Below are positions 31,701 through 42,994 of a DNA stretch of 64,000 nucleotides, piece after piece. Source of the stretch: Neurospora tetraspora (taxonomy: Eukaryota > Ascomycota > Sordariomycetes > Sordariales > Sordariaceae). Positions within the stretch are counted from its first letter, which is position 1; every line of letters begins with the position of its first letter. The position numbers and the translations under genes are program-made. The stretch spans positions 1,984,001 to 2,048,000 of the forward strand of contig NW_026944388.1 of assembly GCF_033439725.1 (NCBI RefSeq). The letters are read 5' to 3'. The notes beneath the pieces were generated by a model, which was given only the letters and a program-made list of their open reading frames with translations, ran no database searches and was not told the origin of the DNA.

Positions 31701-33195
31701 GGTGGCAGTTGGTAGTCTTCAAGATCTCCAATGGTATCGTTTTCCTCCTCATCCTCCTCAGGATGCGAAAGAGGGCTGCTCAGTGGCTCCCGTTCAGAAT
31801 TATGGCCCTCGCCGCGGTTGTGGGTGCCAGCACGACGCATGCGACGCTCCCGCTGCTGCTCAGCAGCGTGTTTTCCGTCATCGGAAAGCATCATGAGTTT
31901 GAGGCGCTCCTCGAGAGACATCTTGCCAGTGCCGATATTTTGCATATCCGCCTTGGTCAAGGGAGCTGGTGGAGGAGTGGGGAGGCTCCTTACAGGAGAA
32001 AGGGCGTTGGGAGAGGCAGAATCGCTCCTGCTTGACTGTCCAGGAAGTGGTGGCAATGGTCTGTGGTCACCATTCGAAGTACCCTCCGAGCCGACACTTC
32101 TTGAGAATGGGTCGTCATTTTCGCCCTGCCTCCAGTCCTCTGGGCCAACAACGGGGGTCTTGTCTGTGTCCTCGAGCGAGGCATCAAAGCTGTCCCCGCT
32201 CTCGCTATGATCACCATCGTGCAACATGTAATGATCATCGTCGTCCTCGTCTTCCTCCGAATCGTAGCTCCCCTCTCTGGAATTACTGCCAATCGAGGAT
32301 AGATCCGGGGTTGCCATCTCGTACTCGTTCACTTGGGGCGGAGCGGCATCAAAAGTGACACTCTTTGCATGGCGGTGAAGCGCTCTGCCGGTTGGGAGTT
32401 CAAGGCCGTTTTCGTCTGTCGTCCATGTGCCGGTTTCGTGGTCAAAACTGCTCTTGAATCGGCTTGAGAGCGATGACTTCATGGGCGAGGTAGACAGGCT
32501 CTGGCTTCCTTGCTCCTTATCCCTATTCGGTGTTTCCGGGCGAGTCTGAGCAGGCAGGGTGACTGGAGGCGCGGTAGGCCGAAGAGGGGGGCTCAAGATG
32601 GGGATGCTGGTGCTACTTTGGCTTCTCCCATGGCCCCGGAAACCGCTGAATCCCATACCACCAAATGCGTTTCCCTGGACCTTGGACAGCGGACGTTCGA
32701 CTGGGGGGCGAGGGGGTTCCTGGCCCGGCTTGATTTCGGAGGCGAGAATGTTGCTGTTCTTAACGCGGGACGCCTTCTGCAGACGTTCGATAGAGGAGCG
32801 ACGGACAGGCGAAGGGGATCCGGTGCGACTATCGAGACTGTTCTCAGAGTTGAAACGGGTTCGCCAAAATGCATGCGGGGAGGTCGCGTTATCCATGGGC
32901 GACATGGGAGACGACGGGAAGGGGGAGGAATCGGTATTTAGAGGCGATATCTTGGACTGTTCCTTGGACGTTAGCATGGTGAATGCAGGTACAGCCGGTG
33001 GAAGCCAGGGAGAGATGCGACATGCATGGAGCAAGGAGAAGTTGATGGAGCTCTGTTCCTGGCTCTAGCGGCTATGTATTGGCTTACCTTTGCCTGTGCC
33101 TGGCTGGAACCGGGCGAATTCCTCCTCTGTTCCGTGGGCGAGATCTCGGATAGCGGCCGAGGGATAGCACTCTGCGTCTTGGACGGGTTAGGCAT
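28749..33195 (-). CDS. bud-4: Anillin-like landmark/septation protein BUD-4, about 1401 aa
   Basis: Exons are 33195-33088, 32962-30076, 30025-29292 and 29225-28749. Frame is restored at each junction (for example PIPK|NERTWFALTLDNG, then GDCP|YWRRRYFKLVG). BUD4 works with BUD3 and Rho4 to mark septation sites and organise the contractile ring. The N-terminal 950 residues are long, Ser/Pro/acidic and probably disordered, with many basic-Ser motifs. A central Lys/Gln/Glu-rich coiled segment (about 1080-1110) leads to the anillin homology region (SYVNLKEHESRCFGRPYTVDVAAFNEW). A PH domain occupies about 1225-1370 (YWRRRYFKLVGTKLTAYH ... IDFYADSTEEKEGWM), as in yeast Bud4. The start at 33195 follows AACACT; a GTG-initiated extension is rejected. 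The exon 2 acceptor is ambiguous by six bases (AAG at 32963 or CAG at 32957). Confidence 0.92.
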
Positions 33196-33862
33196 AGTGT
33201 TGCTCTTGGAAAGGCGGAGAGGATGCACCTAGACGCGCCACGTAGTTAGCGGTGAGAGAACCAATGAGGTCATTGCCCCAACAGGGCAGTGGAGAGATGG
33301 CGCGCCCTACCGGTTCCTCCGACGCCATGGTGGTGATGGACGGTTGGGCGTGGCTAGGTAGCAGGCTGGGAGGGAGGAGTGGTGGTCGACAATAAGATTA
33401 CTTGGTGTTGATGCTGGAGCCGTTTGCTATAGCGATGGCATAGCAAGTACCTAGGTAGGTAACGGAGACGGGAGGCAGTATAATGTCGCAAAAAAGGCAC
33501 CGCGCACTGAGACAGATTGAAGATCGCGCAAAGCAAGGGCACACACAAGGGAAATGTGTGGTAAGTCGAGGTAAGTAGAGGTAGGCGGCCGTCCCCGTTG
33601 TGGTTGTGCACAAGTTGAGTTGTGAAATGGCGGACTCCAGGGACGCGCTTGCAATGCGACGCTTCGCTTGGTGCTGCACTGGCAATCCTCGTGGAAATAT
33701 CAACAACTGATTGGCGACCCGATCGTATTTAAGTAGTCGGTCAAGCACGCGTTTCTCACACCGCAAATGAGGGCGATAAAATGACGGATGGGTTCAGGTT
33801 GCCGACTGCCCTGAGGTGCTGGGGAACTTTTGAGTTTGTGGTCGAGCGCAACAATAACAACA

Positions 33863-33894
<32 letters not shown>

Positions 33895-36800
33895 AAGGTC
33901 GGGAAGGTTTGGATTGGGTTGACTGCGTAACAAGTTGGGTTGCGGATTGGGAGATGACGAAGTTGGTCAATGGCCAGCAGTCAGCTTGGAGTCGTGGGAA
34001 AAGTTGGAGACGGGGAGAGAGCAGTGGGAAGAGCTTCAGGTCCAGCTCGCTGGGGTTGACCTTGGTCGTGGTGTTTATGGAAGGCATCCTGCCCGGTAAC
34101 AGGACGAACCGCGGCCGCTGATTGGCCAGACAGCGATAAACACGAGCCTTGACCCCCTCACTCACTTGAAAAGTGGAGTTGCTGTAGAAACAGGAACGCT
34201 AGAACGCTACAGGTGCACACCACCCGCTCTTGCCATGGTTTACGACTCTTATTTTTTCCTTGGTTTGCTCGCTGCTGGCGCCGGAATCTGGTAGAATGGC
34301 ACTGCACTTGGAAAGAGTGACCACTGCAACCTCAACAACGCACTTGCAACGGATGATGTGCACAACACCAGCACCACGCAACAGCCCGCAACTGCTGCGG
34401 ACCACTGCAGGCCAGGCAGGGAGGGACGGGACCGCTTTCCACCTGTGCGTGTCTCCTAGCAGCAGATTAGCGTGCCGCCTAGTGCCTCATAATGCACCGA
34501 ATGCAGCTGCTGCAGGGAGAAAGTCTGTCGAAACCTGGAATTCACCTATGAGGGGCCCGGATCGGAGCTGAAGCCAAAAATCTTGTGGCTTGCGTAACCC
34601 CACCCGACCAGCCCGACGCGACGATACACCACAGGAGACCATGGCTTGTCTCGACCACTGATAGCCTTCAGCTGCTGGCTTGCCGACTGCCAACGCTTCA
34701 CAGGAGCCGGTCCTTCCAATCAATCTGTAACACCACCAGCCCCCTCAAAATCGCCGGGACGGGAGTCAAGGGGAGTCTAGAAACAATGGAAAGACGAGGC
34801 CAAGGGGCGGACAGTTGATCACCAATTCAACATTGATGTTGGACCACCACACCCACAACTTCAAATGTCTCGAGATTCGGTTTCTCAGTCTGCATGTCAG
34901 CTTTCCACTTGCGGTATCATTGATAAGGAGGCACTGCACTAGCAGTTTGTACCTTGCAGTCAGACTTCAGTCCTGGTCCTGGCACAGTCTGGGGAAGGGA
35001 GCGAGGGGAGTCAAGCCTCCTCAAGTCTTTGCGAGTCTTCAACGGGCTAGGTAGGTATTTGCAATGCCGCCATCAAAGTCGCATGATGAATCGTTTGCAT
35101 CATACCACATAAAGAATGCGATGCCTTGTTCGTTAGCTTGCGGGGGGGAAGGGGGCTTCGAGCTTCCATTCCAATCATGTGAAGTGGCTGGCATACTTTC
35201 AAGTTTTGGAGCACAAGATGGTTGGATGCAGCGGCCGGGCGACTCAGCAAAAAGTTCCCAGTGTGCCCTGTTACCGATGGTGCCTTGCGAGGTTGAGGTC
35301 TTGGGTCTTTGCTTGGTCTTATATATGTTTCAAGTTGACCCCCCAAATCTCCTGCCTTCTCCTTTGTTTACACAGCCATGTCCCCCCCTTTTCCCCTTGC
35401 CTGGGTGTGGTTGTCGTGGGACAGCCGGATGAAGCACGGCGGCGGAGTTTGCAGATCTACGGAGACACATGCCATCCCTGTTCATTACCGCCATCTTCCG
35501 CACACCACCAACCCTCACGATACAACACGAGGTTCTTTGTGACCATCCCCACGCCACAGCGACTGGAAGGGTTCAAGGGCGGTTCGTAAGTCTGAGCTTT
35601 CGGCTCGCATGTTTCTCACGGACGGCCTTACTCATCCCTTGTGGTTCGTCTGATGTGATCTTGTGGTCGAGTGACACAACGAACCCATAATCCGATATGT
35701 TGCTTGACAGCATGCAGACCGTCACCCGTCCAAGGAGACAAGGTGTATCGAGGAGGGTGTTTCGGTACACACGAGCGATCCTAATTCTTGGTAGTATCTG
35801 TTGTTGTCTTTCCCCCTTTATGTCTGTCGTATGTTGTCTCGAGACTCCACGTCAATGCACCCAGACGTTGACGGCGGGAGTTGGAGATGTCGTTGGAGTG
35901 TTGGACATAAGAGCCGCGATAAGATGGGAGACGTCCAAACAACATGGAACATTCCTCTGCGGCGATATACGCTTCTAGAAGCAGATCATGCCGGTTTGAA
36001 CAATGATCGGGTACGGAGCCGTAATTTCAGAGAACTAACAAACAAACAAACAGACAAATCAGGGGTATCGACATTGGTGTTGTTTGTAAGCGATATGGTG
36101 TTTGACCCGAGTCGAGGTTGCCGTCATTCTTGAATCTATTTTTTGACAAAGGAGAGAGATGTCGGCAATCAGGGGACCACTAGCAGTTATATGATTAGAA
36201 CTCCATAGTCAAGGTTGGGAGCTGATGTGGCATCTTTGTCTTCGGGCCTTGCGGCCTTCTGGAAGACTGAATTCCGGATACATGGACGATGGACAACAAA
36301 GCGAAACGAACATATTCGGGCGGTCGGCCTTTGGCGGCATTGGACCGAGTGTGCCGAGACGGAGGAAGGGAGAGAAGGGCGGAGATCCACCGAGTTTGGG
36401 GCTACGCTATCCGGTTTCTACTGCCGGACTGGTTGCATTGTTGCAAAGTCGAGAAAAAATACAAGAGTTGAATATCGCAATCTTGATATATCGAAATCGG
36501 GTTTTAGTGTTTCCCACGCAACATCACCCATACCCCAAATCGCCATGATCCCATTCCCACGCCGACGGGATCGTTAATGCGACAGTGTTCATTGGCATGG
36601 CCTGATGTTGACTTCATTCGCGACCTGACGGTCTCCGAGTTCCCAAACCCAAAAAAGTCTAAATTTGGGTTCGGGTCCAGAGATCCAAGTCAGGGCAGTT
36701 AGGAGGATCCTCGCCGGAACGATGGAACGCATTGATGTTGCACATGGTCCAATTCCCGCCCGAACCGACAAGGGCGGTCCAAGAGCCACACTGGGAGTCT

Positions 36801-37749
36801 GGCACGTCTGGGAGCCTCAACCTCCGGTCCGGCAGCTGCTCCACTTGTCCGGGACATGTTGGATTCTCATTGGCCAATCTCGCACAAGCCACCGTAGATA
36901 CCAGAACTTACCGAGACTTAAAGAGTCTTCAGCGCACGGACGCTCCGCGACTCATGTTGACAACCTCCCAACTCCAACTTCATCTCTTGTCTTTTGATAG
37001 ACACTCGATCCAATTGTACCCGGGTTGCCGGGCTCTCCCGGTCATGATCTCCTTTGCTGGCGGTCTGTGGCATCCACGAGACCTCCACTACACCACCCTC
37101 TCGGCGAATGAACGGGTGAAGTCGCGGACTACCCTTTCACCCTTTTTTACAAAGTTTTCTTCTCGATAATGCTTATCGGCCTGTGTCCGGGGGGTCTCAT
37201 CCAAAATTTCCATATCAAGAACCAAACGGTCCACTACGCCTCAGATGAGGACATTTCCAGCAAATGAGAAAAAAAGATACACCTCGATACATTTCTGAAA
37301 AACTCTACGCCGGCTGGCTCGGAATCGTACCCAGTCCCTGCCCCTCCCTTCTTCCCATCGTCCAGTTCGCCAATGGGTGCCAATGGCTTGTCAGACCGAC
37401 TCAGTGATTCTCAGTGACATCACGAAATCCAACAACGTAATTGGCGCACAGGACGGAGGTGCCCCCCAACAGGTCCCCGTATGTATCCGTACTACCCTAT
37501 GGATCCCGGACCTCAAGGTTGGGAGGAGGAGGGTAACATACCGGCGTCTACCTTGTTAGCTAGGGCCGACCCGCCGCCGAGGGTATTGAACCTTGACAGC
37601 GCAGCTACCGGCCACATGGGATAAAATCGTGATCCGCCCACTGGACGCGGTCCAAAAAGTCTTTTTTTCTGGCTATCGGTAATGGAGAGCTTATTGACTC
37701 CAACTCGAACACCATAATAGCATCAACGCCAGCCGGCTAAAGTCTCAGG
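33196..37749. promoter_or_regulatory. 4.55-kb head-to-head intergenic region, bud-4 / ndi-1
   Basis: No gene could be supported between the divergent bud-4 and ndi-1 genes. The part next to bud-4 carries an (ACG)n microsatellite at 33863-33894, an AAAC repeat occurs at about 36040-36056, and many short upstream ATGs are present. Open frames never exceed about 145 codons and lack conserved segments. Long 5' leaders and regulatory DNA, or unannotated noncoding transcripts, are the likely content. Confidence 0.5.
33863..33894. repeat. (ACG)n microsatellite
   Basis: About ten uninterrupted ACG units follow an AAC-rich lead-in (33850-33862). The tract lies 670 bp upstream of the bud-4 start codon, read as (CGT)n on the bud-4 sense strand, probably in its promoter or 5' leader. 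Confidence 0.9.
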
Positions 37750-39443
37750 ATGGCTTCCATCACACGCTTCGCGAGGACCTCTTCCTCTTCCCTCCAGGTG
37801 TCCACCCGGTCAGCACCACTGGCCTTGACGGCGAGAAATTTTTCCACCGTGAAGTTCAACAGCAAGTTTCCCTCCCGAAATAACCTCGTCGTCTTACCTC
37901 GCCAAGAGAGTCTCATTACTGACTACCATTACTCACAGACAATGACAGAAAGGAGCGGGTCGTCATCCTGGGCTCCGGCTGGGCGGGCTATTCCTTCGCC
38001 AAGGACCTCGATCCCGAGAAGTATGAGCGCATTTTTATCTCCCCGCGCTCCTACTTCGTCTTCACCCCCCTTCTCGCCTCTACTGCCGTCGGTACCCTCG
38101 AGTTCCGTACCGTCTTGGAGCCCATCCGCCGCCTGAGCCACGGCATCGGCTTCCACCAGGGTTGGGCCCAGGACATCGACTTCGCCAACAAGACCATCCG
38201 CGTCGAGGCCAACGCCCAAGCCGACTCTGCCAGCAAGGCTGTTGTCCCCATCGGCCAGGGCGGCCAGCTCAACCAGGCCACCGCCAGGGGCGCTTCCTTC
38301 GACGTCCCCTATGACAAGCTTGTCATTGCTTGCGGTGCCTACTCCCAGACCTTCGGCATCGAGGGCGTCCGTGAGCACGCCAACTTCCTCCGCGATGTCG
38401 GTGATGCCCGCCGCATCCGCTTGAGGATTCTTTCCCTCTTCGAGCTGTGCGCCTACCCCAAGGGTTTTGACACCCTCACCGAGGAGGACCGCGCCAACCT
38501 CCTCCACTTCGCCATTGTCGGTGGTGGCCCTACCGGTATCGAGTTCGCTGCCGAGCTGCACGATCTCATCCACGATGATCTTGCCAAGATGTACCCCGAT
38601 CTCCTCAAGTTCGTCCGCATCACCGTCTACGATGTCTCTCCCAAGGTTCTTCCCATGTTCGACCAGGCTCTCTCCAAGTATGCCCTGGATGCCTTCAAGC
38701 GTCAGAAGATCGAGATCCGCACCCAGCACAACATCGAGCGCGTCCGCCCCGCCGATGGCAAGCTCGGCTCCGAGTACGGTGAGCTGAAGCTCAAGATCAA
38801 GCAGTACGGCGACAAGGAGGTCGGAGCCGGTCTCGTCGTCTGGTCCACCGGTCTTATGGCCAACCCCCTCATTAAGCAGCTCGCCGCCCAGGAATTCGCT
38901 GTTCCCATCTCCCCTGAGGACCGCGCCGAGGCCCGCCGCCCCAAGGCCAAGCTCGCCACTGATGCCCGCACCGGTGGCATCCTCGTTGACGAGCACTTCC
39001 GTGTTCGCATCGAGACCCAGACCGCCGATGCTGCCAAGGGCTCCGAGATCGTCCCCACCTCCGCCAGCAACAGCCTCCTCAGTGATGTCTTCGTCCTCGG
39101 TGACGCCGCCGTCATCGAGAGCCAGCGCACCCTCCCCAAGACCGCCCAGGTTGCCGCTCAGCAGGCCACCTACCTCGCCAAGGTCCTCAACAAGGCCAAC
39201 GAGGGCGTCGTCGACGTCAAGAACGCCCCCGGCTTCAAGTTCCGCAACTGGGGTGTCATGACCTACCTCGGCAGCTGGAAGGCCATCCACCAGGGCCCCC
39301 GCGACGAGCTCCGTGGCTGGGCCGCCTGGGTCCTCTGGCGCTCCGCCTACCTGGCCAAGTCCATGTCCCTGAGGAACAAGTTCCTCGTGCCCGTCTACTG
39401 GCTCGTTTCCTGGATCTTCGGCCGTGGTATCTCTCGCTTCTAA
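37750..39443 (+). CDS. ndi-1: Alternative (type II) NADH:ubiquinone oxidoreductase, mitochondrial, 538 aa
   Basis: Exons are 37750-37861 and 37939-39443. The best intron is a GC-AG type (donor GCAAGT, branch-like TACTGAC, acceptor CACAG) that joins TVKFN|NDRKERVVILGSG in frame. A GTTTCC donor with acceptor GACAG two codons later also keeps frame. The enzyme is a single-subunit, rotenone-insensitive flavoprotein that passes electrons from NADH to ubiquinone without pumping protons. The N-terminus (MASITRFARTSSSSLQVSTRSA) is a Ser/Arg-rich matrix-targeting presequence. The FAD site is VVILGSGWAGY (45-55) and the NADH site VGGGPTGIEFAAEL (from 231). The quinone/C-terminal block (FRNWGVMTYLGSWKAI) and the amphipathic membrane-anchoring tail are present. 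No EF-hand insert is seen, so it matches internal NDI1 and not the Ca-binding NDE type. Codon bias is strong (C-ending codons), suggesting high expression. Confidence 0.93.
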
Positions 39444-40687
39444 ACTGGGTTATCTATCCCCCGTTACCGATGCGTGAGCAATCACATCATCACACCAGAC
39501 ATACGAATACCCAACTGTATAACTACGATATAACTCTTTAGAGAAATTGGATACCAAGGCATAGAAGGCGGCGACGGAGTTACTTCAACCATATAGACGG
39601 ACGGGCGGCAACATCTGCTTTGATACAAATAGAGAAGGAAGGGAGGGGAGGGAAGGGAAGGGAAGAGACAAGGGGGAAAGGGAACTATGCATCGATTATG
39701 GGCAGCATACGGCAAATGGGAGGCATTAAGGGCGCAAGGGAGCAGCATGAACGAAAAGTATTTTTCGTAGGTTGTTTCCCCTTGCAAGGGATTTTGGGTT
39801 GGGCTTAAGCAACAAACAAACATTATCAATGTTTGTTTGTTGCGTACGGACTTCAACACTCTTTATTTTCCTTTGTCATACCAGTTATTTTGCATATTGC
39901 AAGTATGATCTTTTTTGCTCTTATTGTATACATATATAGATACCTACCTATACCTACGTTTCTACCTATGACTAAGGTACCCCCTATTTCCTTCTTCTCT
40001 GCCTGTATGTACAAGTAGCTAGCTATAGATAACTGAAGCAATTCACATCTTCAAACTCAACCTTAACCTTCAACTACAGCCACAACCCATGCTAACCCAC
40101 CTATTCCCATAACCACTACCACAAATCCTCCCACGATCTCTTCCTCGCCGTATCACATGTATTACATGTTTATTCATTTCCCGTCATCACATGCCGTCAC
40201 GTTGTCTGACGTCGTAGCTGTCCCTTGCACTAGTCTAGTAGCGATCTTCACCCAGGGTTAAGGCCAGGGTAGGTAAGGCTAGAATTAGCCAAAATCAGCC
40301 GGGGTAAGGTAAGGCCAGGGTACGCAGCGGGCGATGTCGGAACCTCAAGGGTTGGTTTGGCTTCAGTTGGGAGTTAAATAAAATGACTAAAGTAAGTACA
40401 ACTCAAGAGACGAAAAGTGGCTGAATCGGTATGAAGTCCCATCTGCAAATTTGATTTGATTTCGTTAACTTGGCACGTTGTCTTATATAAGGTAGGTAGG
40501 TCCGTTTTAAAGATTTTGTAAAAGAAGAAGCTGACACTAGGAAATCTCAGTACCTTAACCAGGACAGAGCATCTAGAATATGTATCACAGCAATGCAATG
40601 CCATACCTCACAACTACATAGAAGAAGCACCCCCCCCTCTCTCTCCTCATTTCTCTCACTTCAAACCCTTCCTGCGCCTACCTACCT
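39444..40687. other. Tail-to-tail spacer with a strong palindrome
   Basis: This is the converging 3' side of ndi-1 (+) and the Xaa-Pro aminopeptidase gene (-). It contains GGGAAG-rich repeats near 39.63-39.67 kb, the palindrome at 39809-39843, TACCTA-rich DNA near 39.94 kb and two copies of TAAGGCCAGGGTA at about 40258 and 40309. No gene is supported. Confidence 0.6.
39809..39843. repeat. Perfect inverted repeat, 16-bp arms, 3-bp loop
   Basis: GCAACAAACAAACATT, then ATC, then the exact reverse complement. It lies 366 bp beyond the ndi-1 stop codon. As RNA it would form a stable hairpin on either strand. It may lie in the 3' UTR of ndi-1, or it may be a small foldback element. Confidence 0.9.
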
Positions 40688-42994
40688 CTACGAGTTCCCG
40701 CCAGCGGCGGCGCCAGTGTGACCACCGCCACCAAAACCAGGAATACCCGCATTAATGATCTTCAAAGCCTCCTTCCCCTTGGGTGCCGTCGTCAGGTTCT
40801 CGTACCCGTCCTTGGTGACCAGGATGCAGTCCTCGATGCGCACGCCGCCGACGTCCCAGTACTTGTCTAGCACCTTGGTGTTGATGTACTGGGCGTGGGA
40901 CGGGTTGGAGAGGAAGTAGGATTGGATGTAGGGGCGGTGGAAGTAGCTGGGGGTTTGAGGTTAGCATTGCTCCTGGAAGCAAAAAAAGAAAAAAAAAAGA
41001 GAAAAAAAGGGGTAGGGGGCTAGCGAGAGGGGAGGTAGGGGGTGGGGGAGTGAGGGAAAGGGAAGGAGTGGGAGGAATACGTACATTCCAGGTTCAATGG
41101 TGACGACCATGTTCTCTTTAAGTCTCTGTCTCCCCTTGTAAGGTGGAGGTCCGACGACGTTCTGCTCAACATCGTCCCTGTCCATCATCGCCTCGCGACA
41201 GATGGCCGCCAAGTCCTCGGGGGTGACTTGTTCCCTCTTCATGCGCCTTCTTGATCCTGAAACCGAAACCCCCGGAACTCCTTGATTATTCAAGCCTGAA
41301 GAAGAGGCCGTAGACCCAGACAACAACAACCTCTCCCTTCCACTAACATCATGTACCTCCAAACCCACATGATGCCCCAACCCATGGGGGAAAAACGCCG
41401 CCACCGTTCCCCTAGCCAAAATCTCCGCCCTCGTCCCGTTATACAAGATCCCCAACTTCATCAACTCCTCAACCGCAATCAAACACGCCACCAAATGCAA
41501 CTTGTAGTACAACCTCCCCGGTCTGATCGCATCAATACACTCCCTCTGCATCCTCTCCACGACTTTATAAATCTCCTCCCCTTCCTTCGTCCACTGTCCC
41601 CTTATAGGAAAAGTGCGCGTAACATCACTAGCATAACACCCCCACTCACAGCCCGCATCCAACAACATCGTCTGCCTCCCTTCCAGCGGCTGGTCATTGG
41701 CGTCGTAGTGCAGCGTGCTAGCGTTGGGTCCCGAAGCCGCGATGACCGCGTACGACTGGTGCGGCGCGCCCTGCGAGATGCAGAACCCTTCGAAGACGGC
41801 GTGCGCTTCCCGCTCGTTGGTGAGGTGTTTGATGCGCTGGAGAACCATCTTGTGCGCGGTGGAGGTGAGGCTCACGGCACGGCGGATGAGAGAGATCTCG
41901 TGCGGGGTTTTGATCACGCGCGCGGCTTCGATGGCGGGGAGGAGGGAGATGGTGTCGACTTTTAGTCCTCCAGATCCAGATCCATGGAGGCCCTTGAAGA
42001 GGTTGGATTGCGGTGGCGAAGGCGAGAGTTTGGGGAGTTGGTCGGGGGAGAGGAGGTAGAGAGGTCCGCCGCCGGTTTCGGGGGTCAGGACGGCGTGGAG
42101 GTACGCGGTGAGGTCGTCGATGTAGCGGACGTCGGAGACGTCGGATTTGGATTTGGTTTCGTCGATGGAGGGGGTGGTGCCGTACCACAGCGACAAACGT
42201 GGGTCGTTACGGCGGATCCAGAGGATCAGCTCCTTGCGGGGGATGTCGTAGGTGACGGCGCAACCGGGGAAGTCGGCGCCGCTGAGGTAGAAGAAGCTGG
42301 TGGGGTGCGATGGTTAGGTCCAAGTGTTATGTTTATACAAGTCACGTAAAACGTATGTCGGGGGCAGGATATCTCATAACATACTGTCGCTGCTGCCGAA
42401 ATGGTGGTCCCTGGTCGGAGTATGGATAGAGCGGCTCATCGAAGCCACGGAGGTAGATGAGACCGCTCTTGGGCGCATCAAGCTCCTCCATCACCTTTTG
42501 TACATGGGTTTTGGCTGTAAAAGAAGGGATTATTAATATCTATATCAGAGTAAAGAGGCTAGTTGAGTTTACCTGGATACTTTCCGAGCTTCTCATGAAG
42601 CCACTTTTGGGAAAGAGGGCGCCCTGGAATGCGTGGTTGAGAAGAATTTGGAGACTTCAATCCCACACCAGCGGACACGGATGGTGCACTGGCGCCAGGG
42701 ATTTCATTGAGGCCTTCAACAACGATGTTCCTAGATTTGTTTGGCCAGTTAATGTCGATGAGCTTATCTCAAGTTGCTCTTTCAATGGGTAAGGGGAGTG
42801 GCGGGTGAGACCAATGCAATCTTGTGATGATGGATGGGACACTTGATAAATTGACAGAGATGCGAATATTGGGTGGATGAATGGAAAAAGACATGAAAGT
42901 GTACACAAAGGAAAGGATGAACGAACACGATATCGAACTCATCGTCCTCGACGAGATTGTAATGGATTTCGTGTTCTTGACCTGAGTTGGCCAT
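40688..42994 (-). CDS. Xaa-Pro aminopeptidase (M24B, aminopeptidase P type), about 618 aa
   Basis: Exons are 42994-42929, 42762-42573, 42514-42385, 42296-41085 and 40946-40688. The first junction is the least certain: GTGTTC/GTTCAT donors are weak, while AAG at 42763 restores frame. Other junctions are clear ([32 protein letters not shown]). The enzyme removes the first residue when proline is second, using two metal ions. Family ligands are visible: Asp342 and Asp353 in [12 protein letters not shown], His437 in [13 protein letters not shown], one Glu in VTIEPGI and one in [11 protein letters not shown]. The N-terminal AMP_N-like domain includes [18 protein letters not shown]. No signal peptide is seen, so it is probably cytosolic. 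An insert of about 50 residues between the His and Glu motifs is Ser/Gly-rich. Neighbouring ndi-1 converges on it. Confidence 0.9.

Noticed and set aside
37929-39290. 453-codon open frame on the minus strand
   Set aside because: It is the antisense shadow of ndi-1. The strong C-ending codon bias of that gene leaves the opposite strand free of stops; the translated product is a low-complexity Gly/Leu/Asp/Glu sequence without family features.
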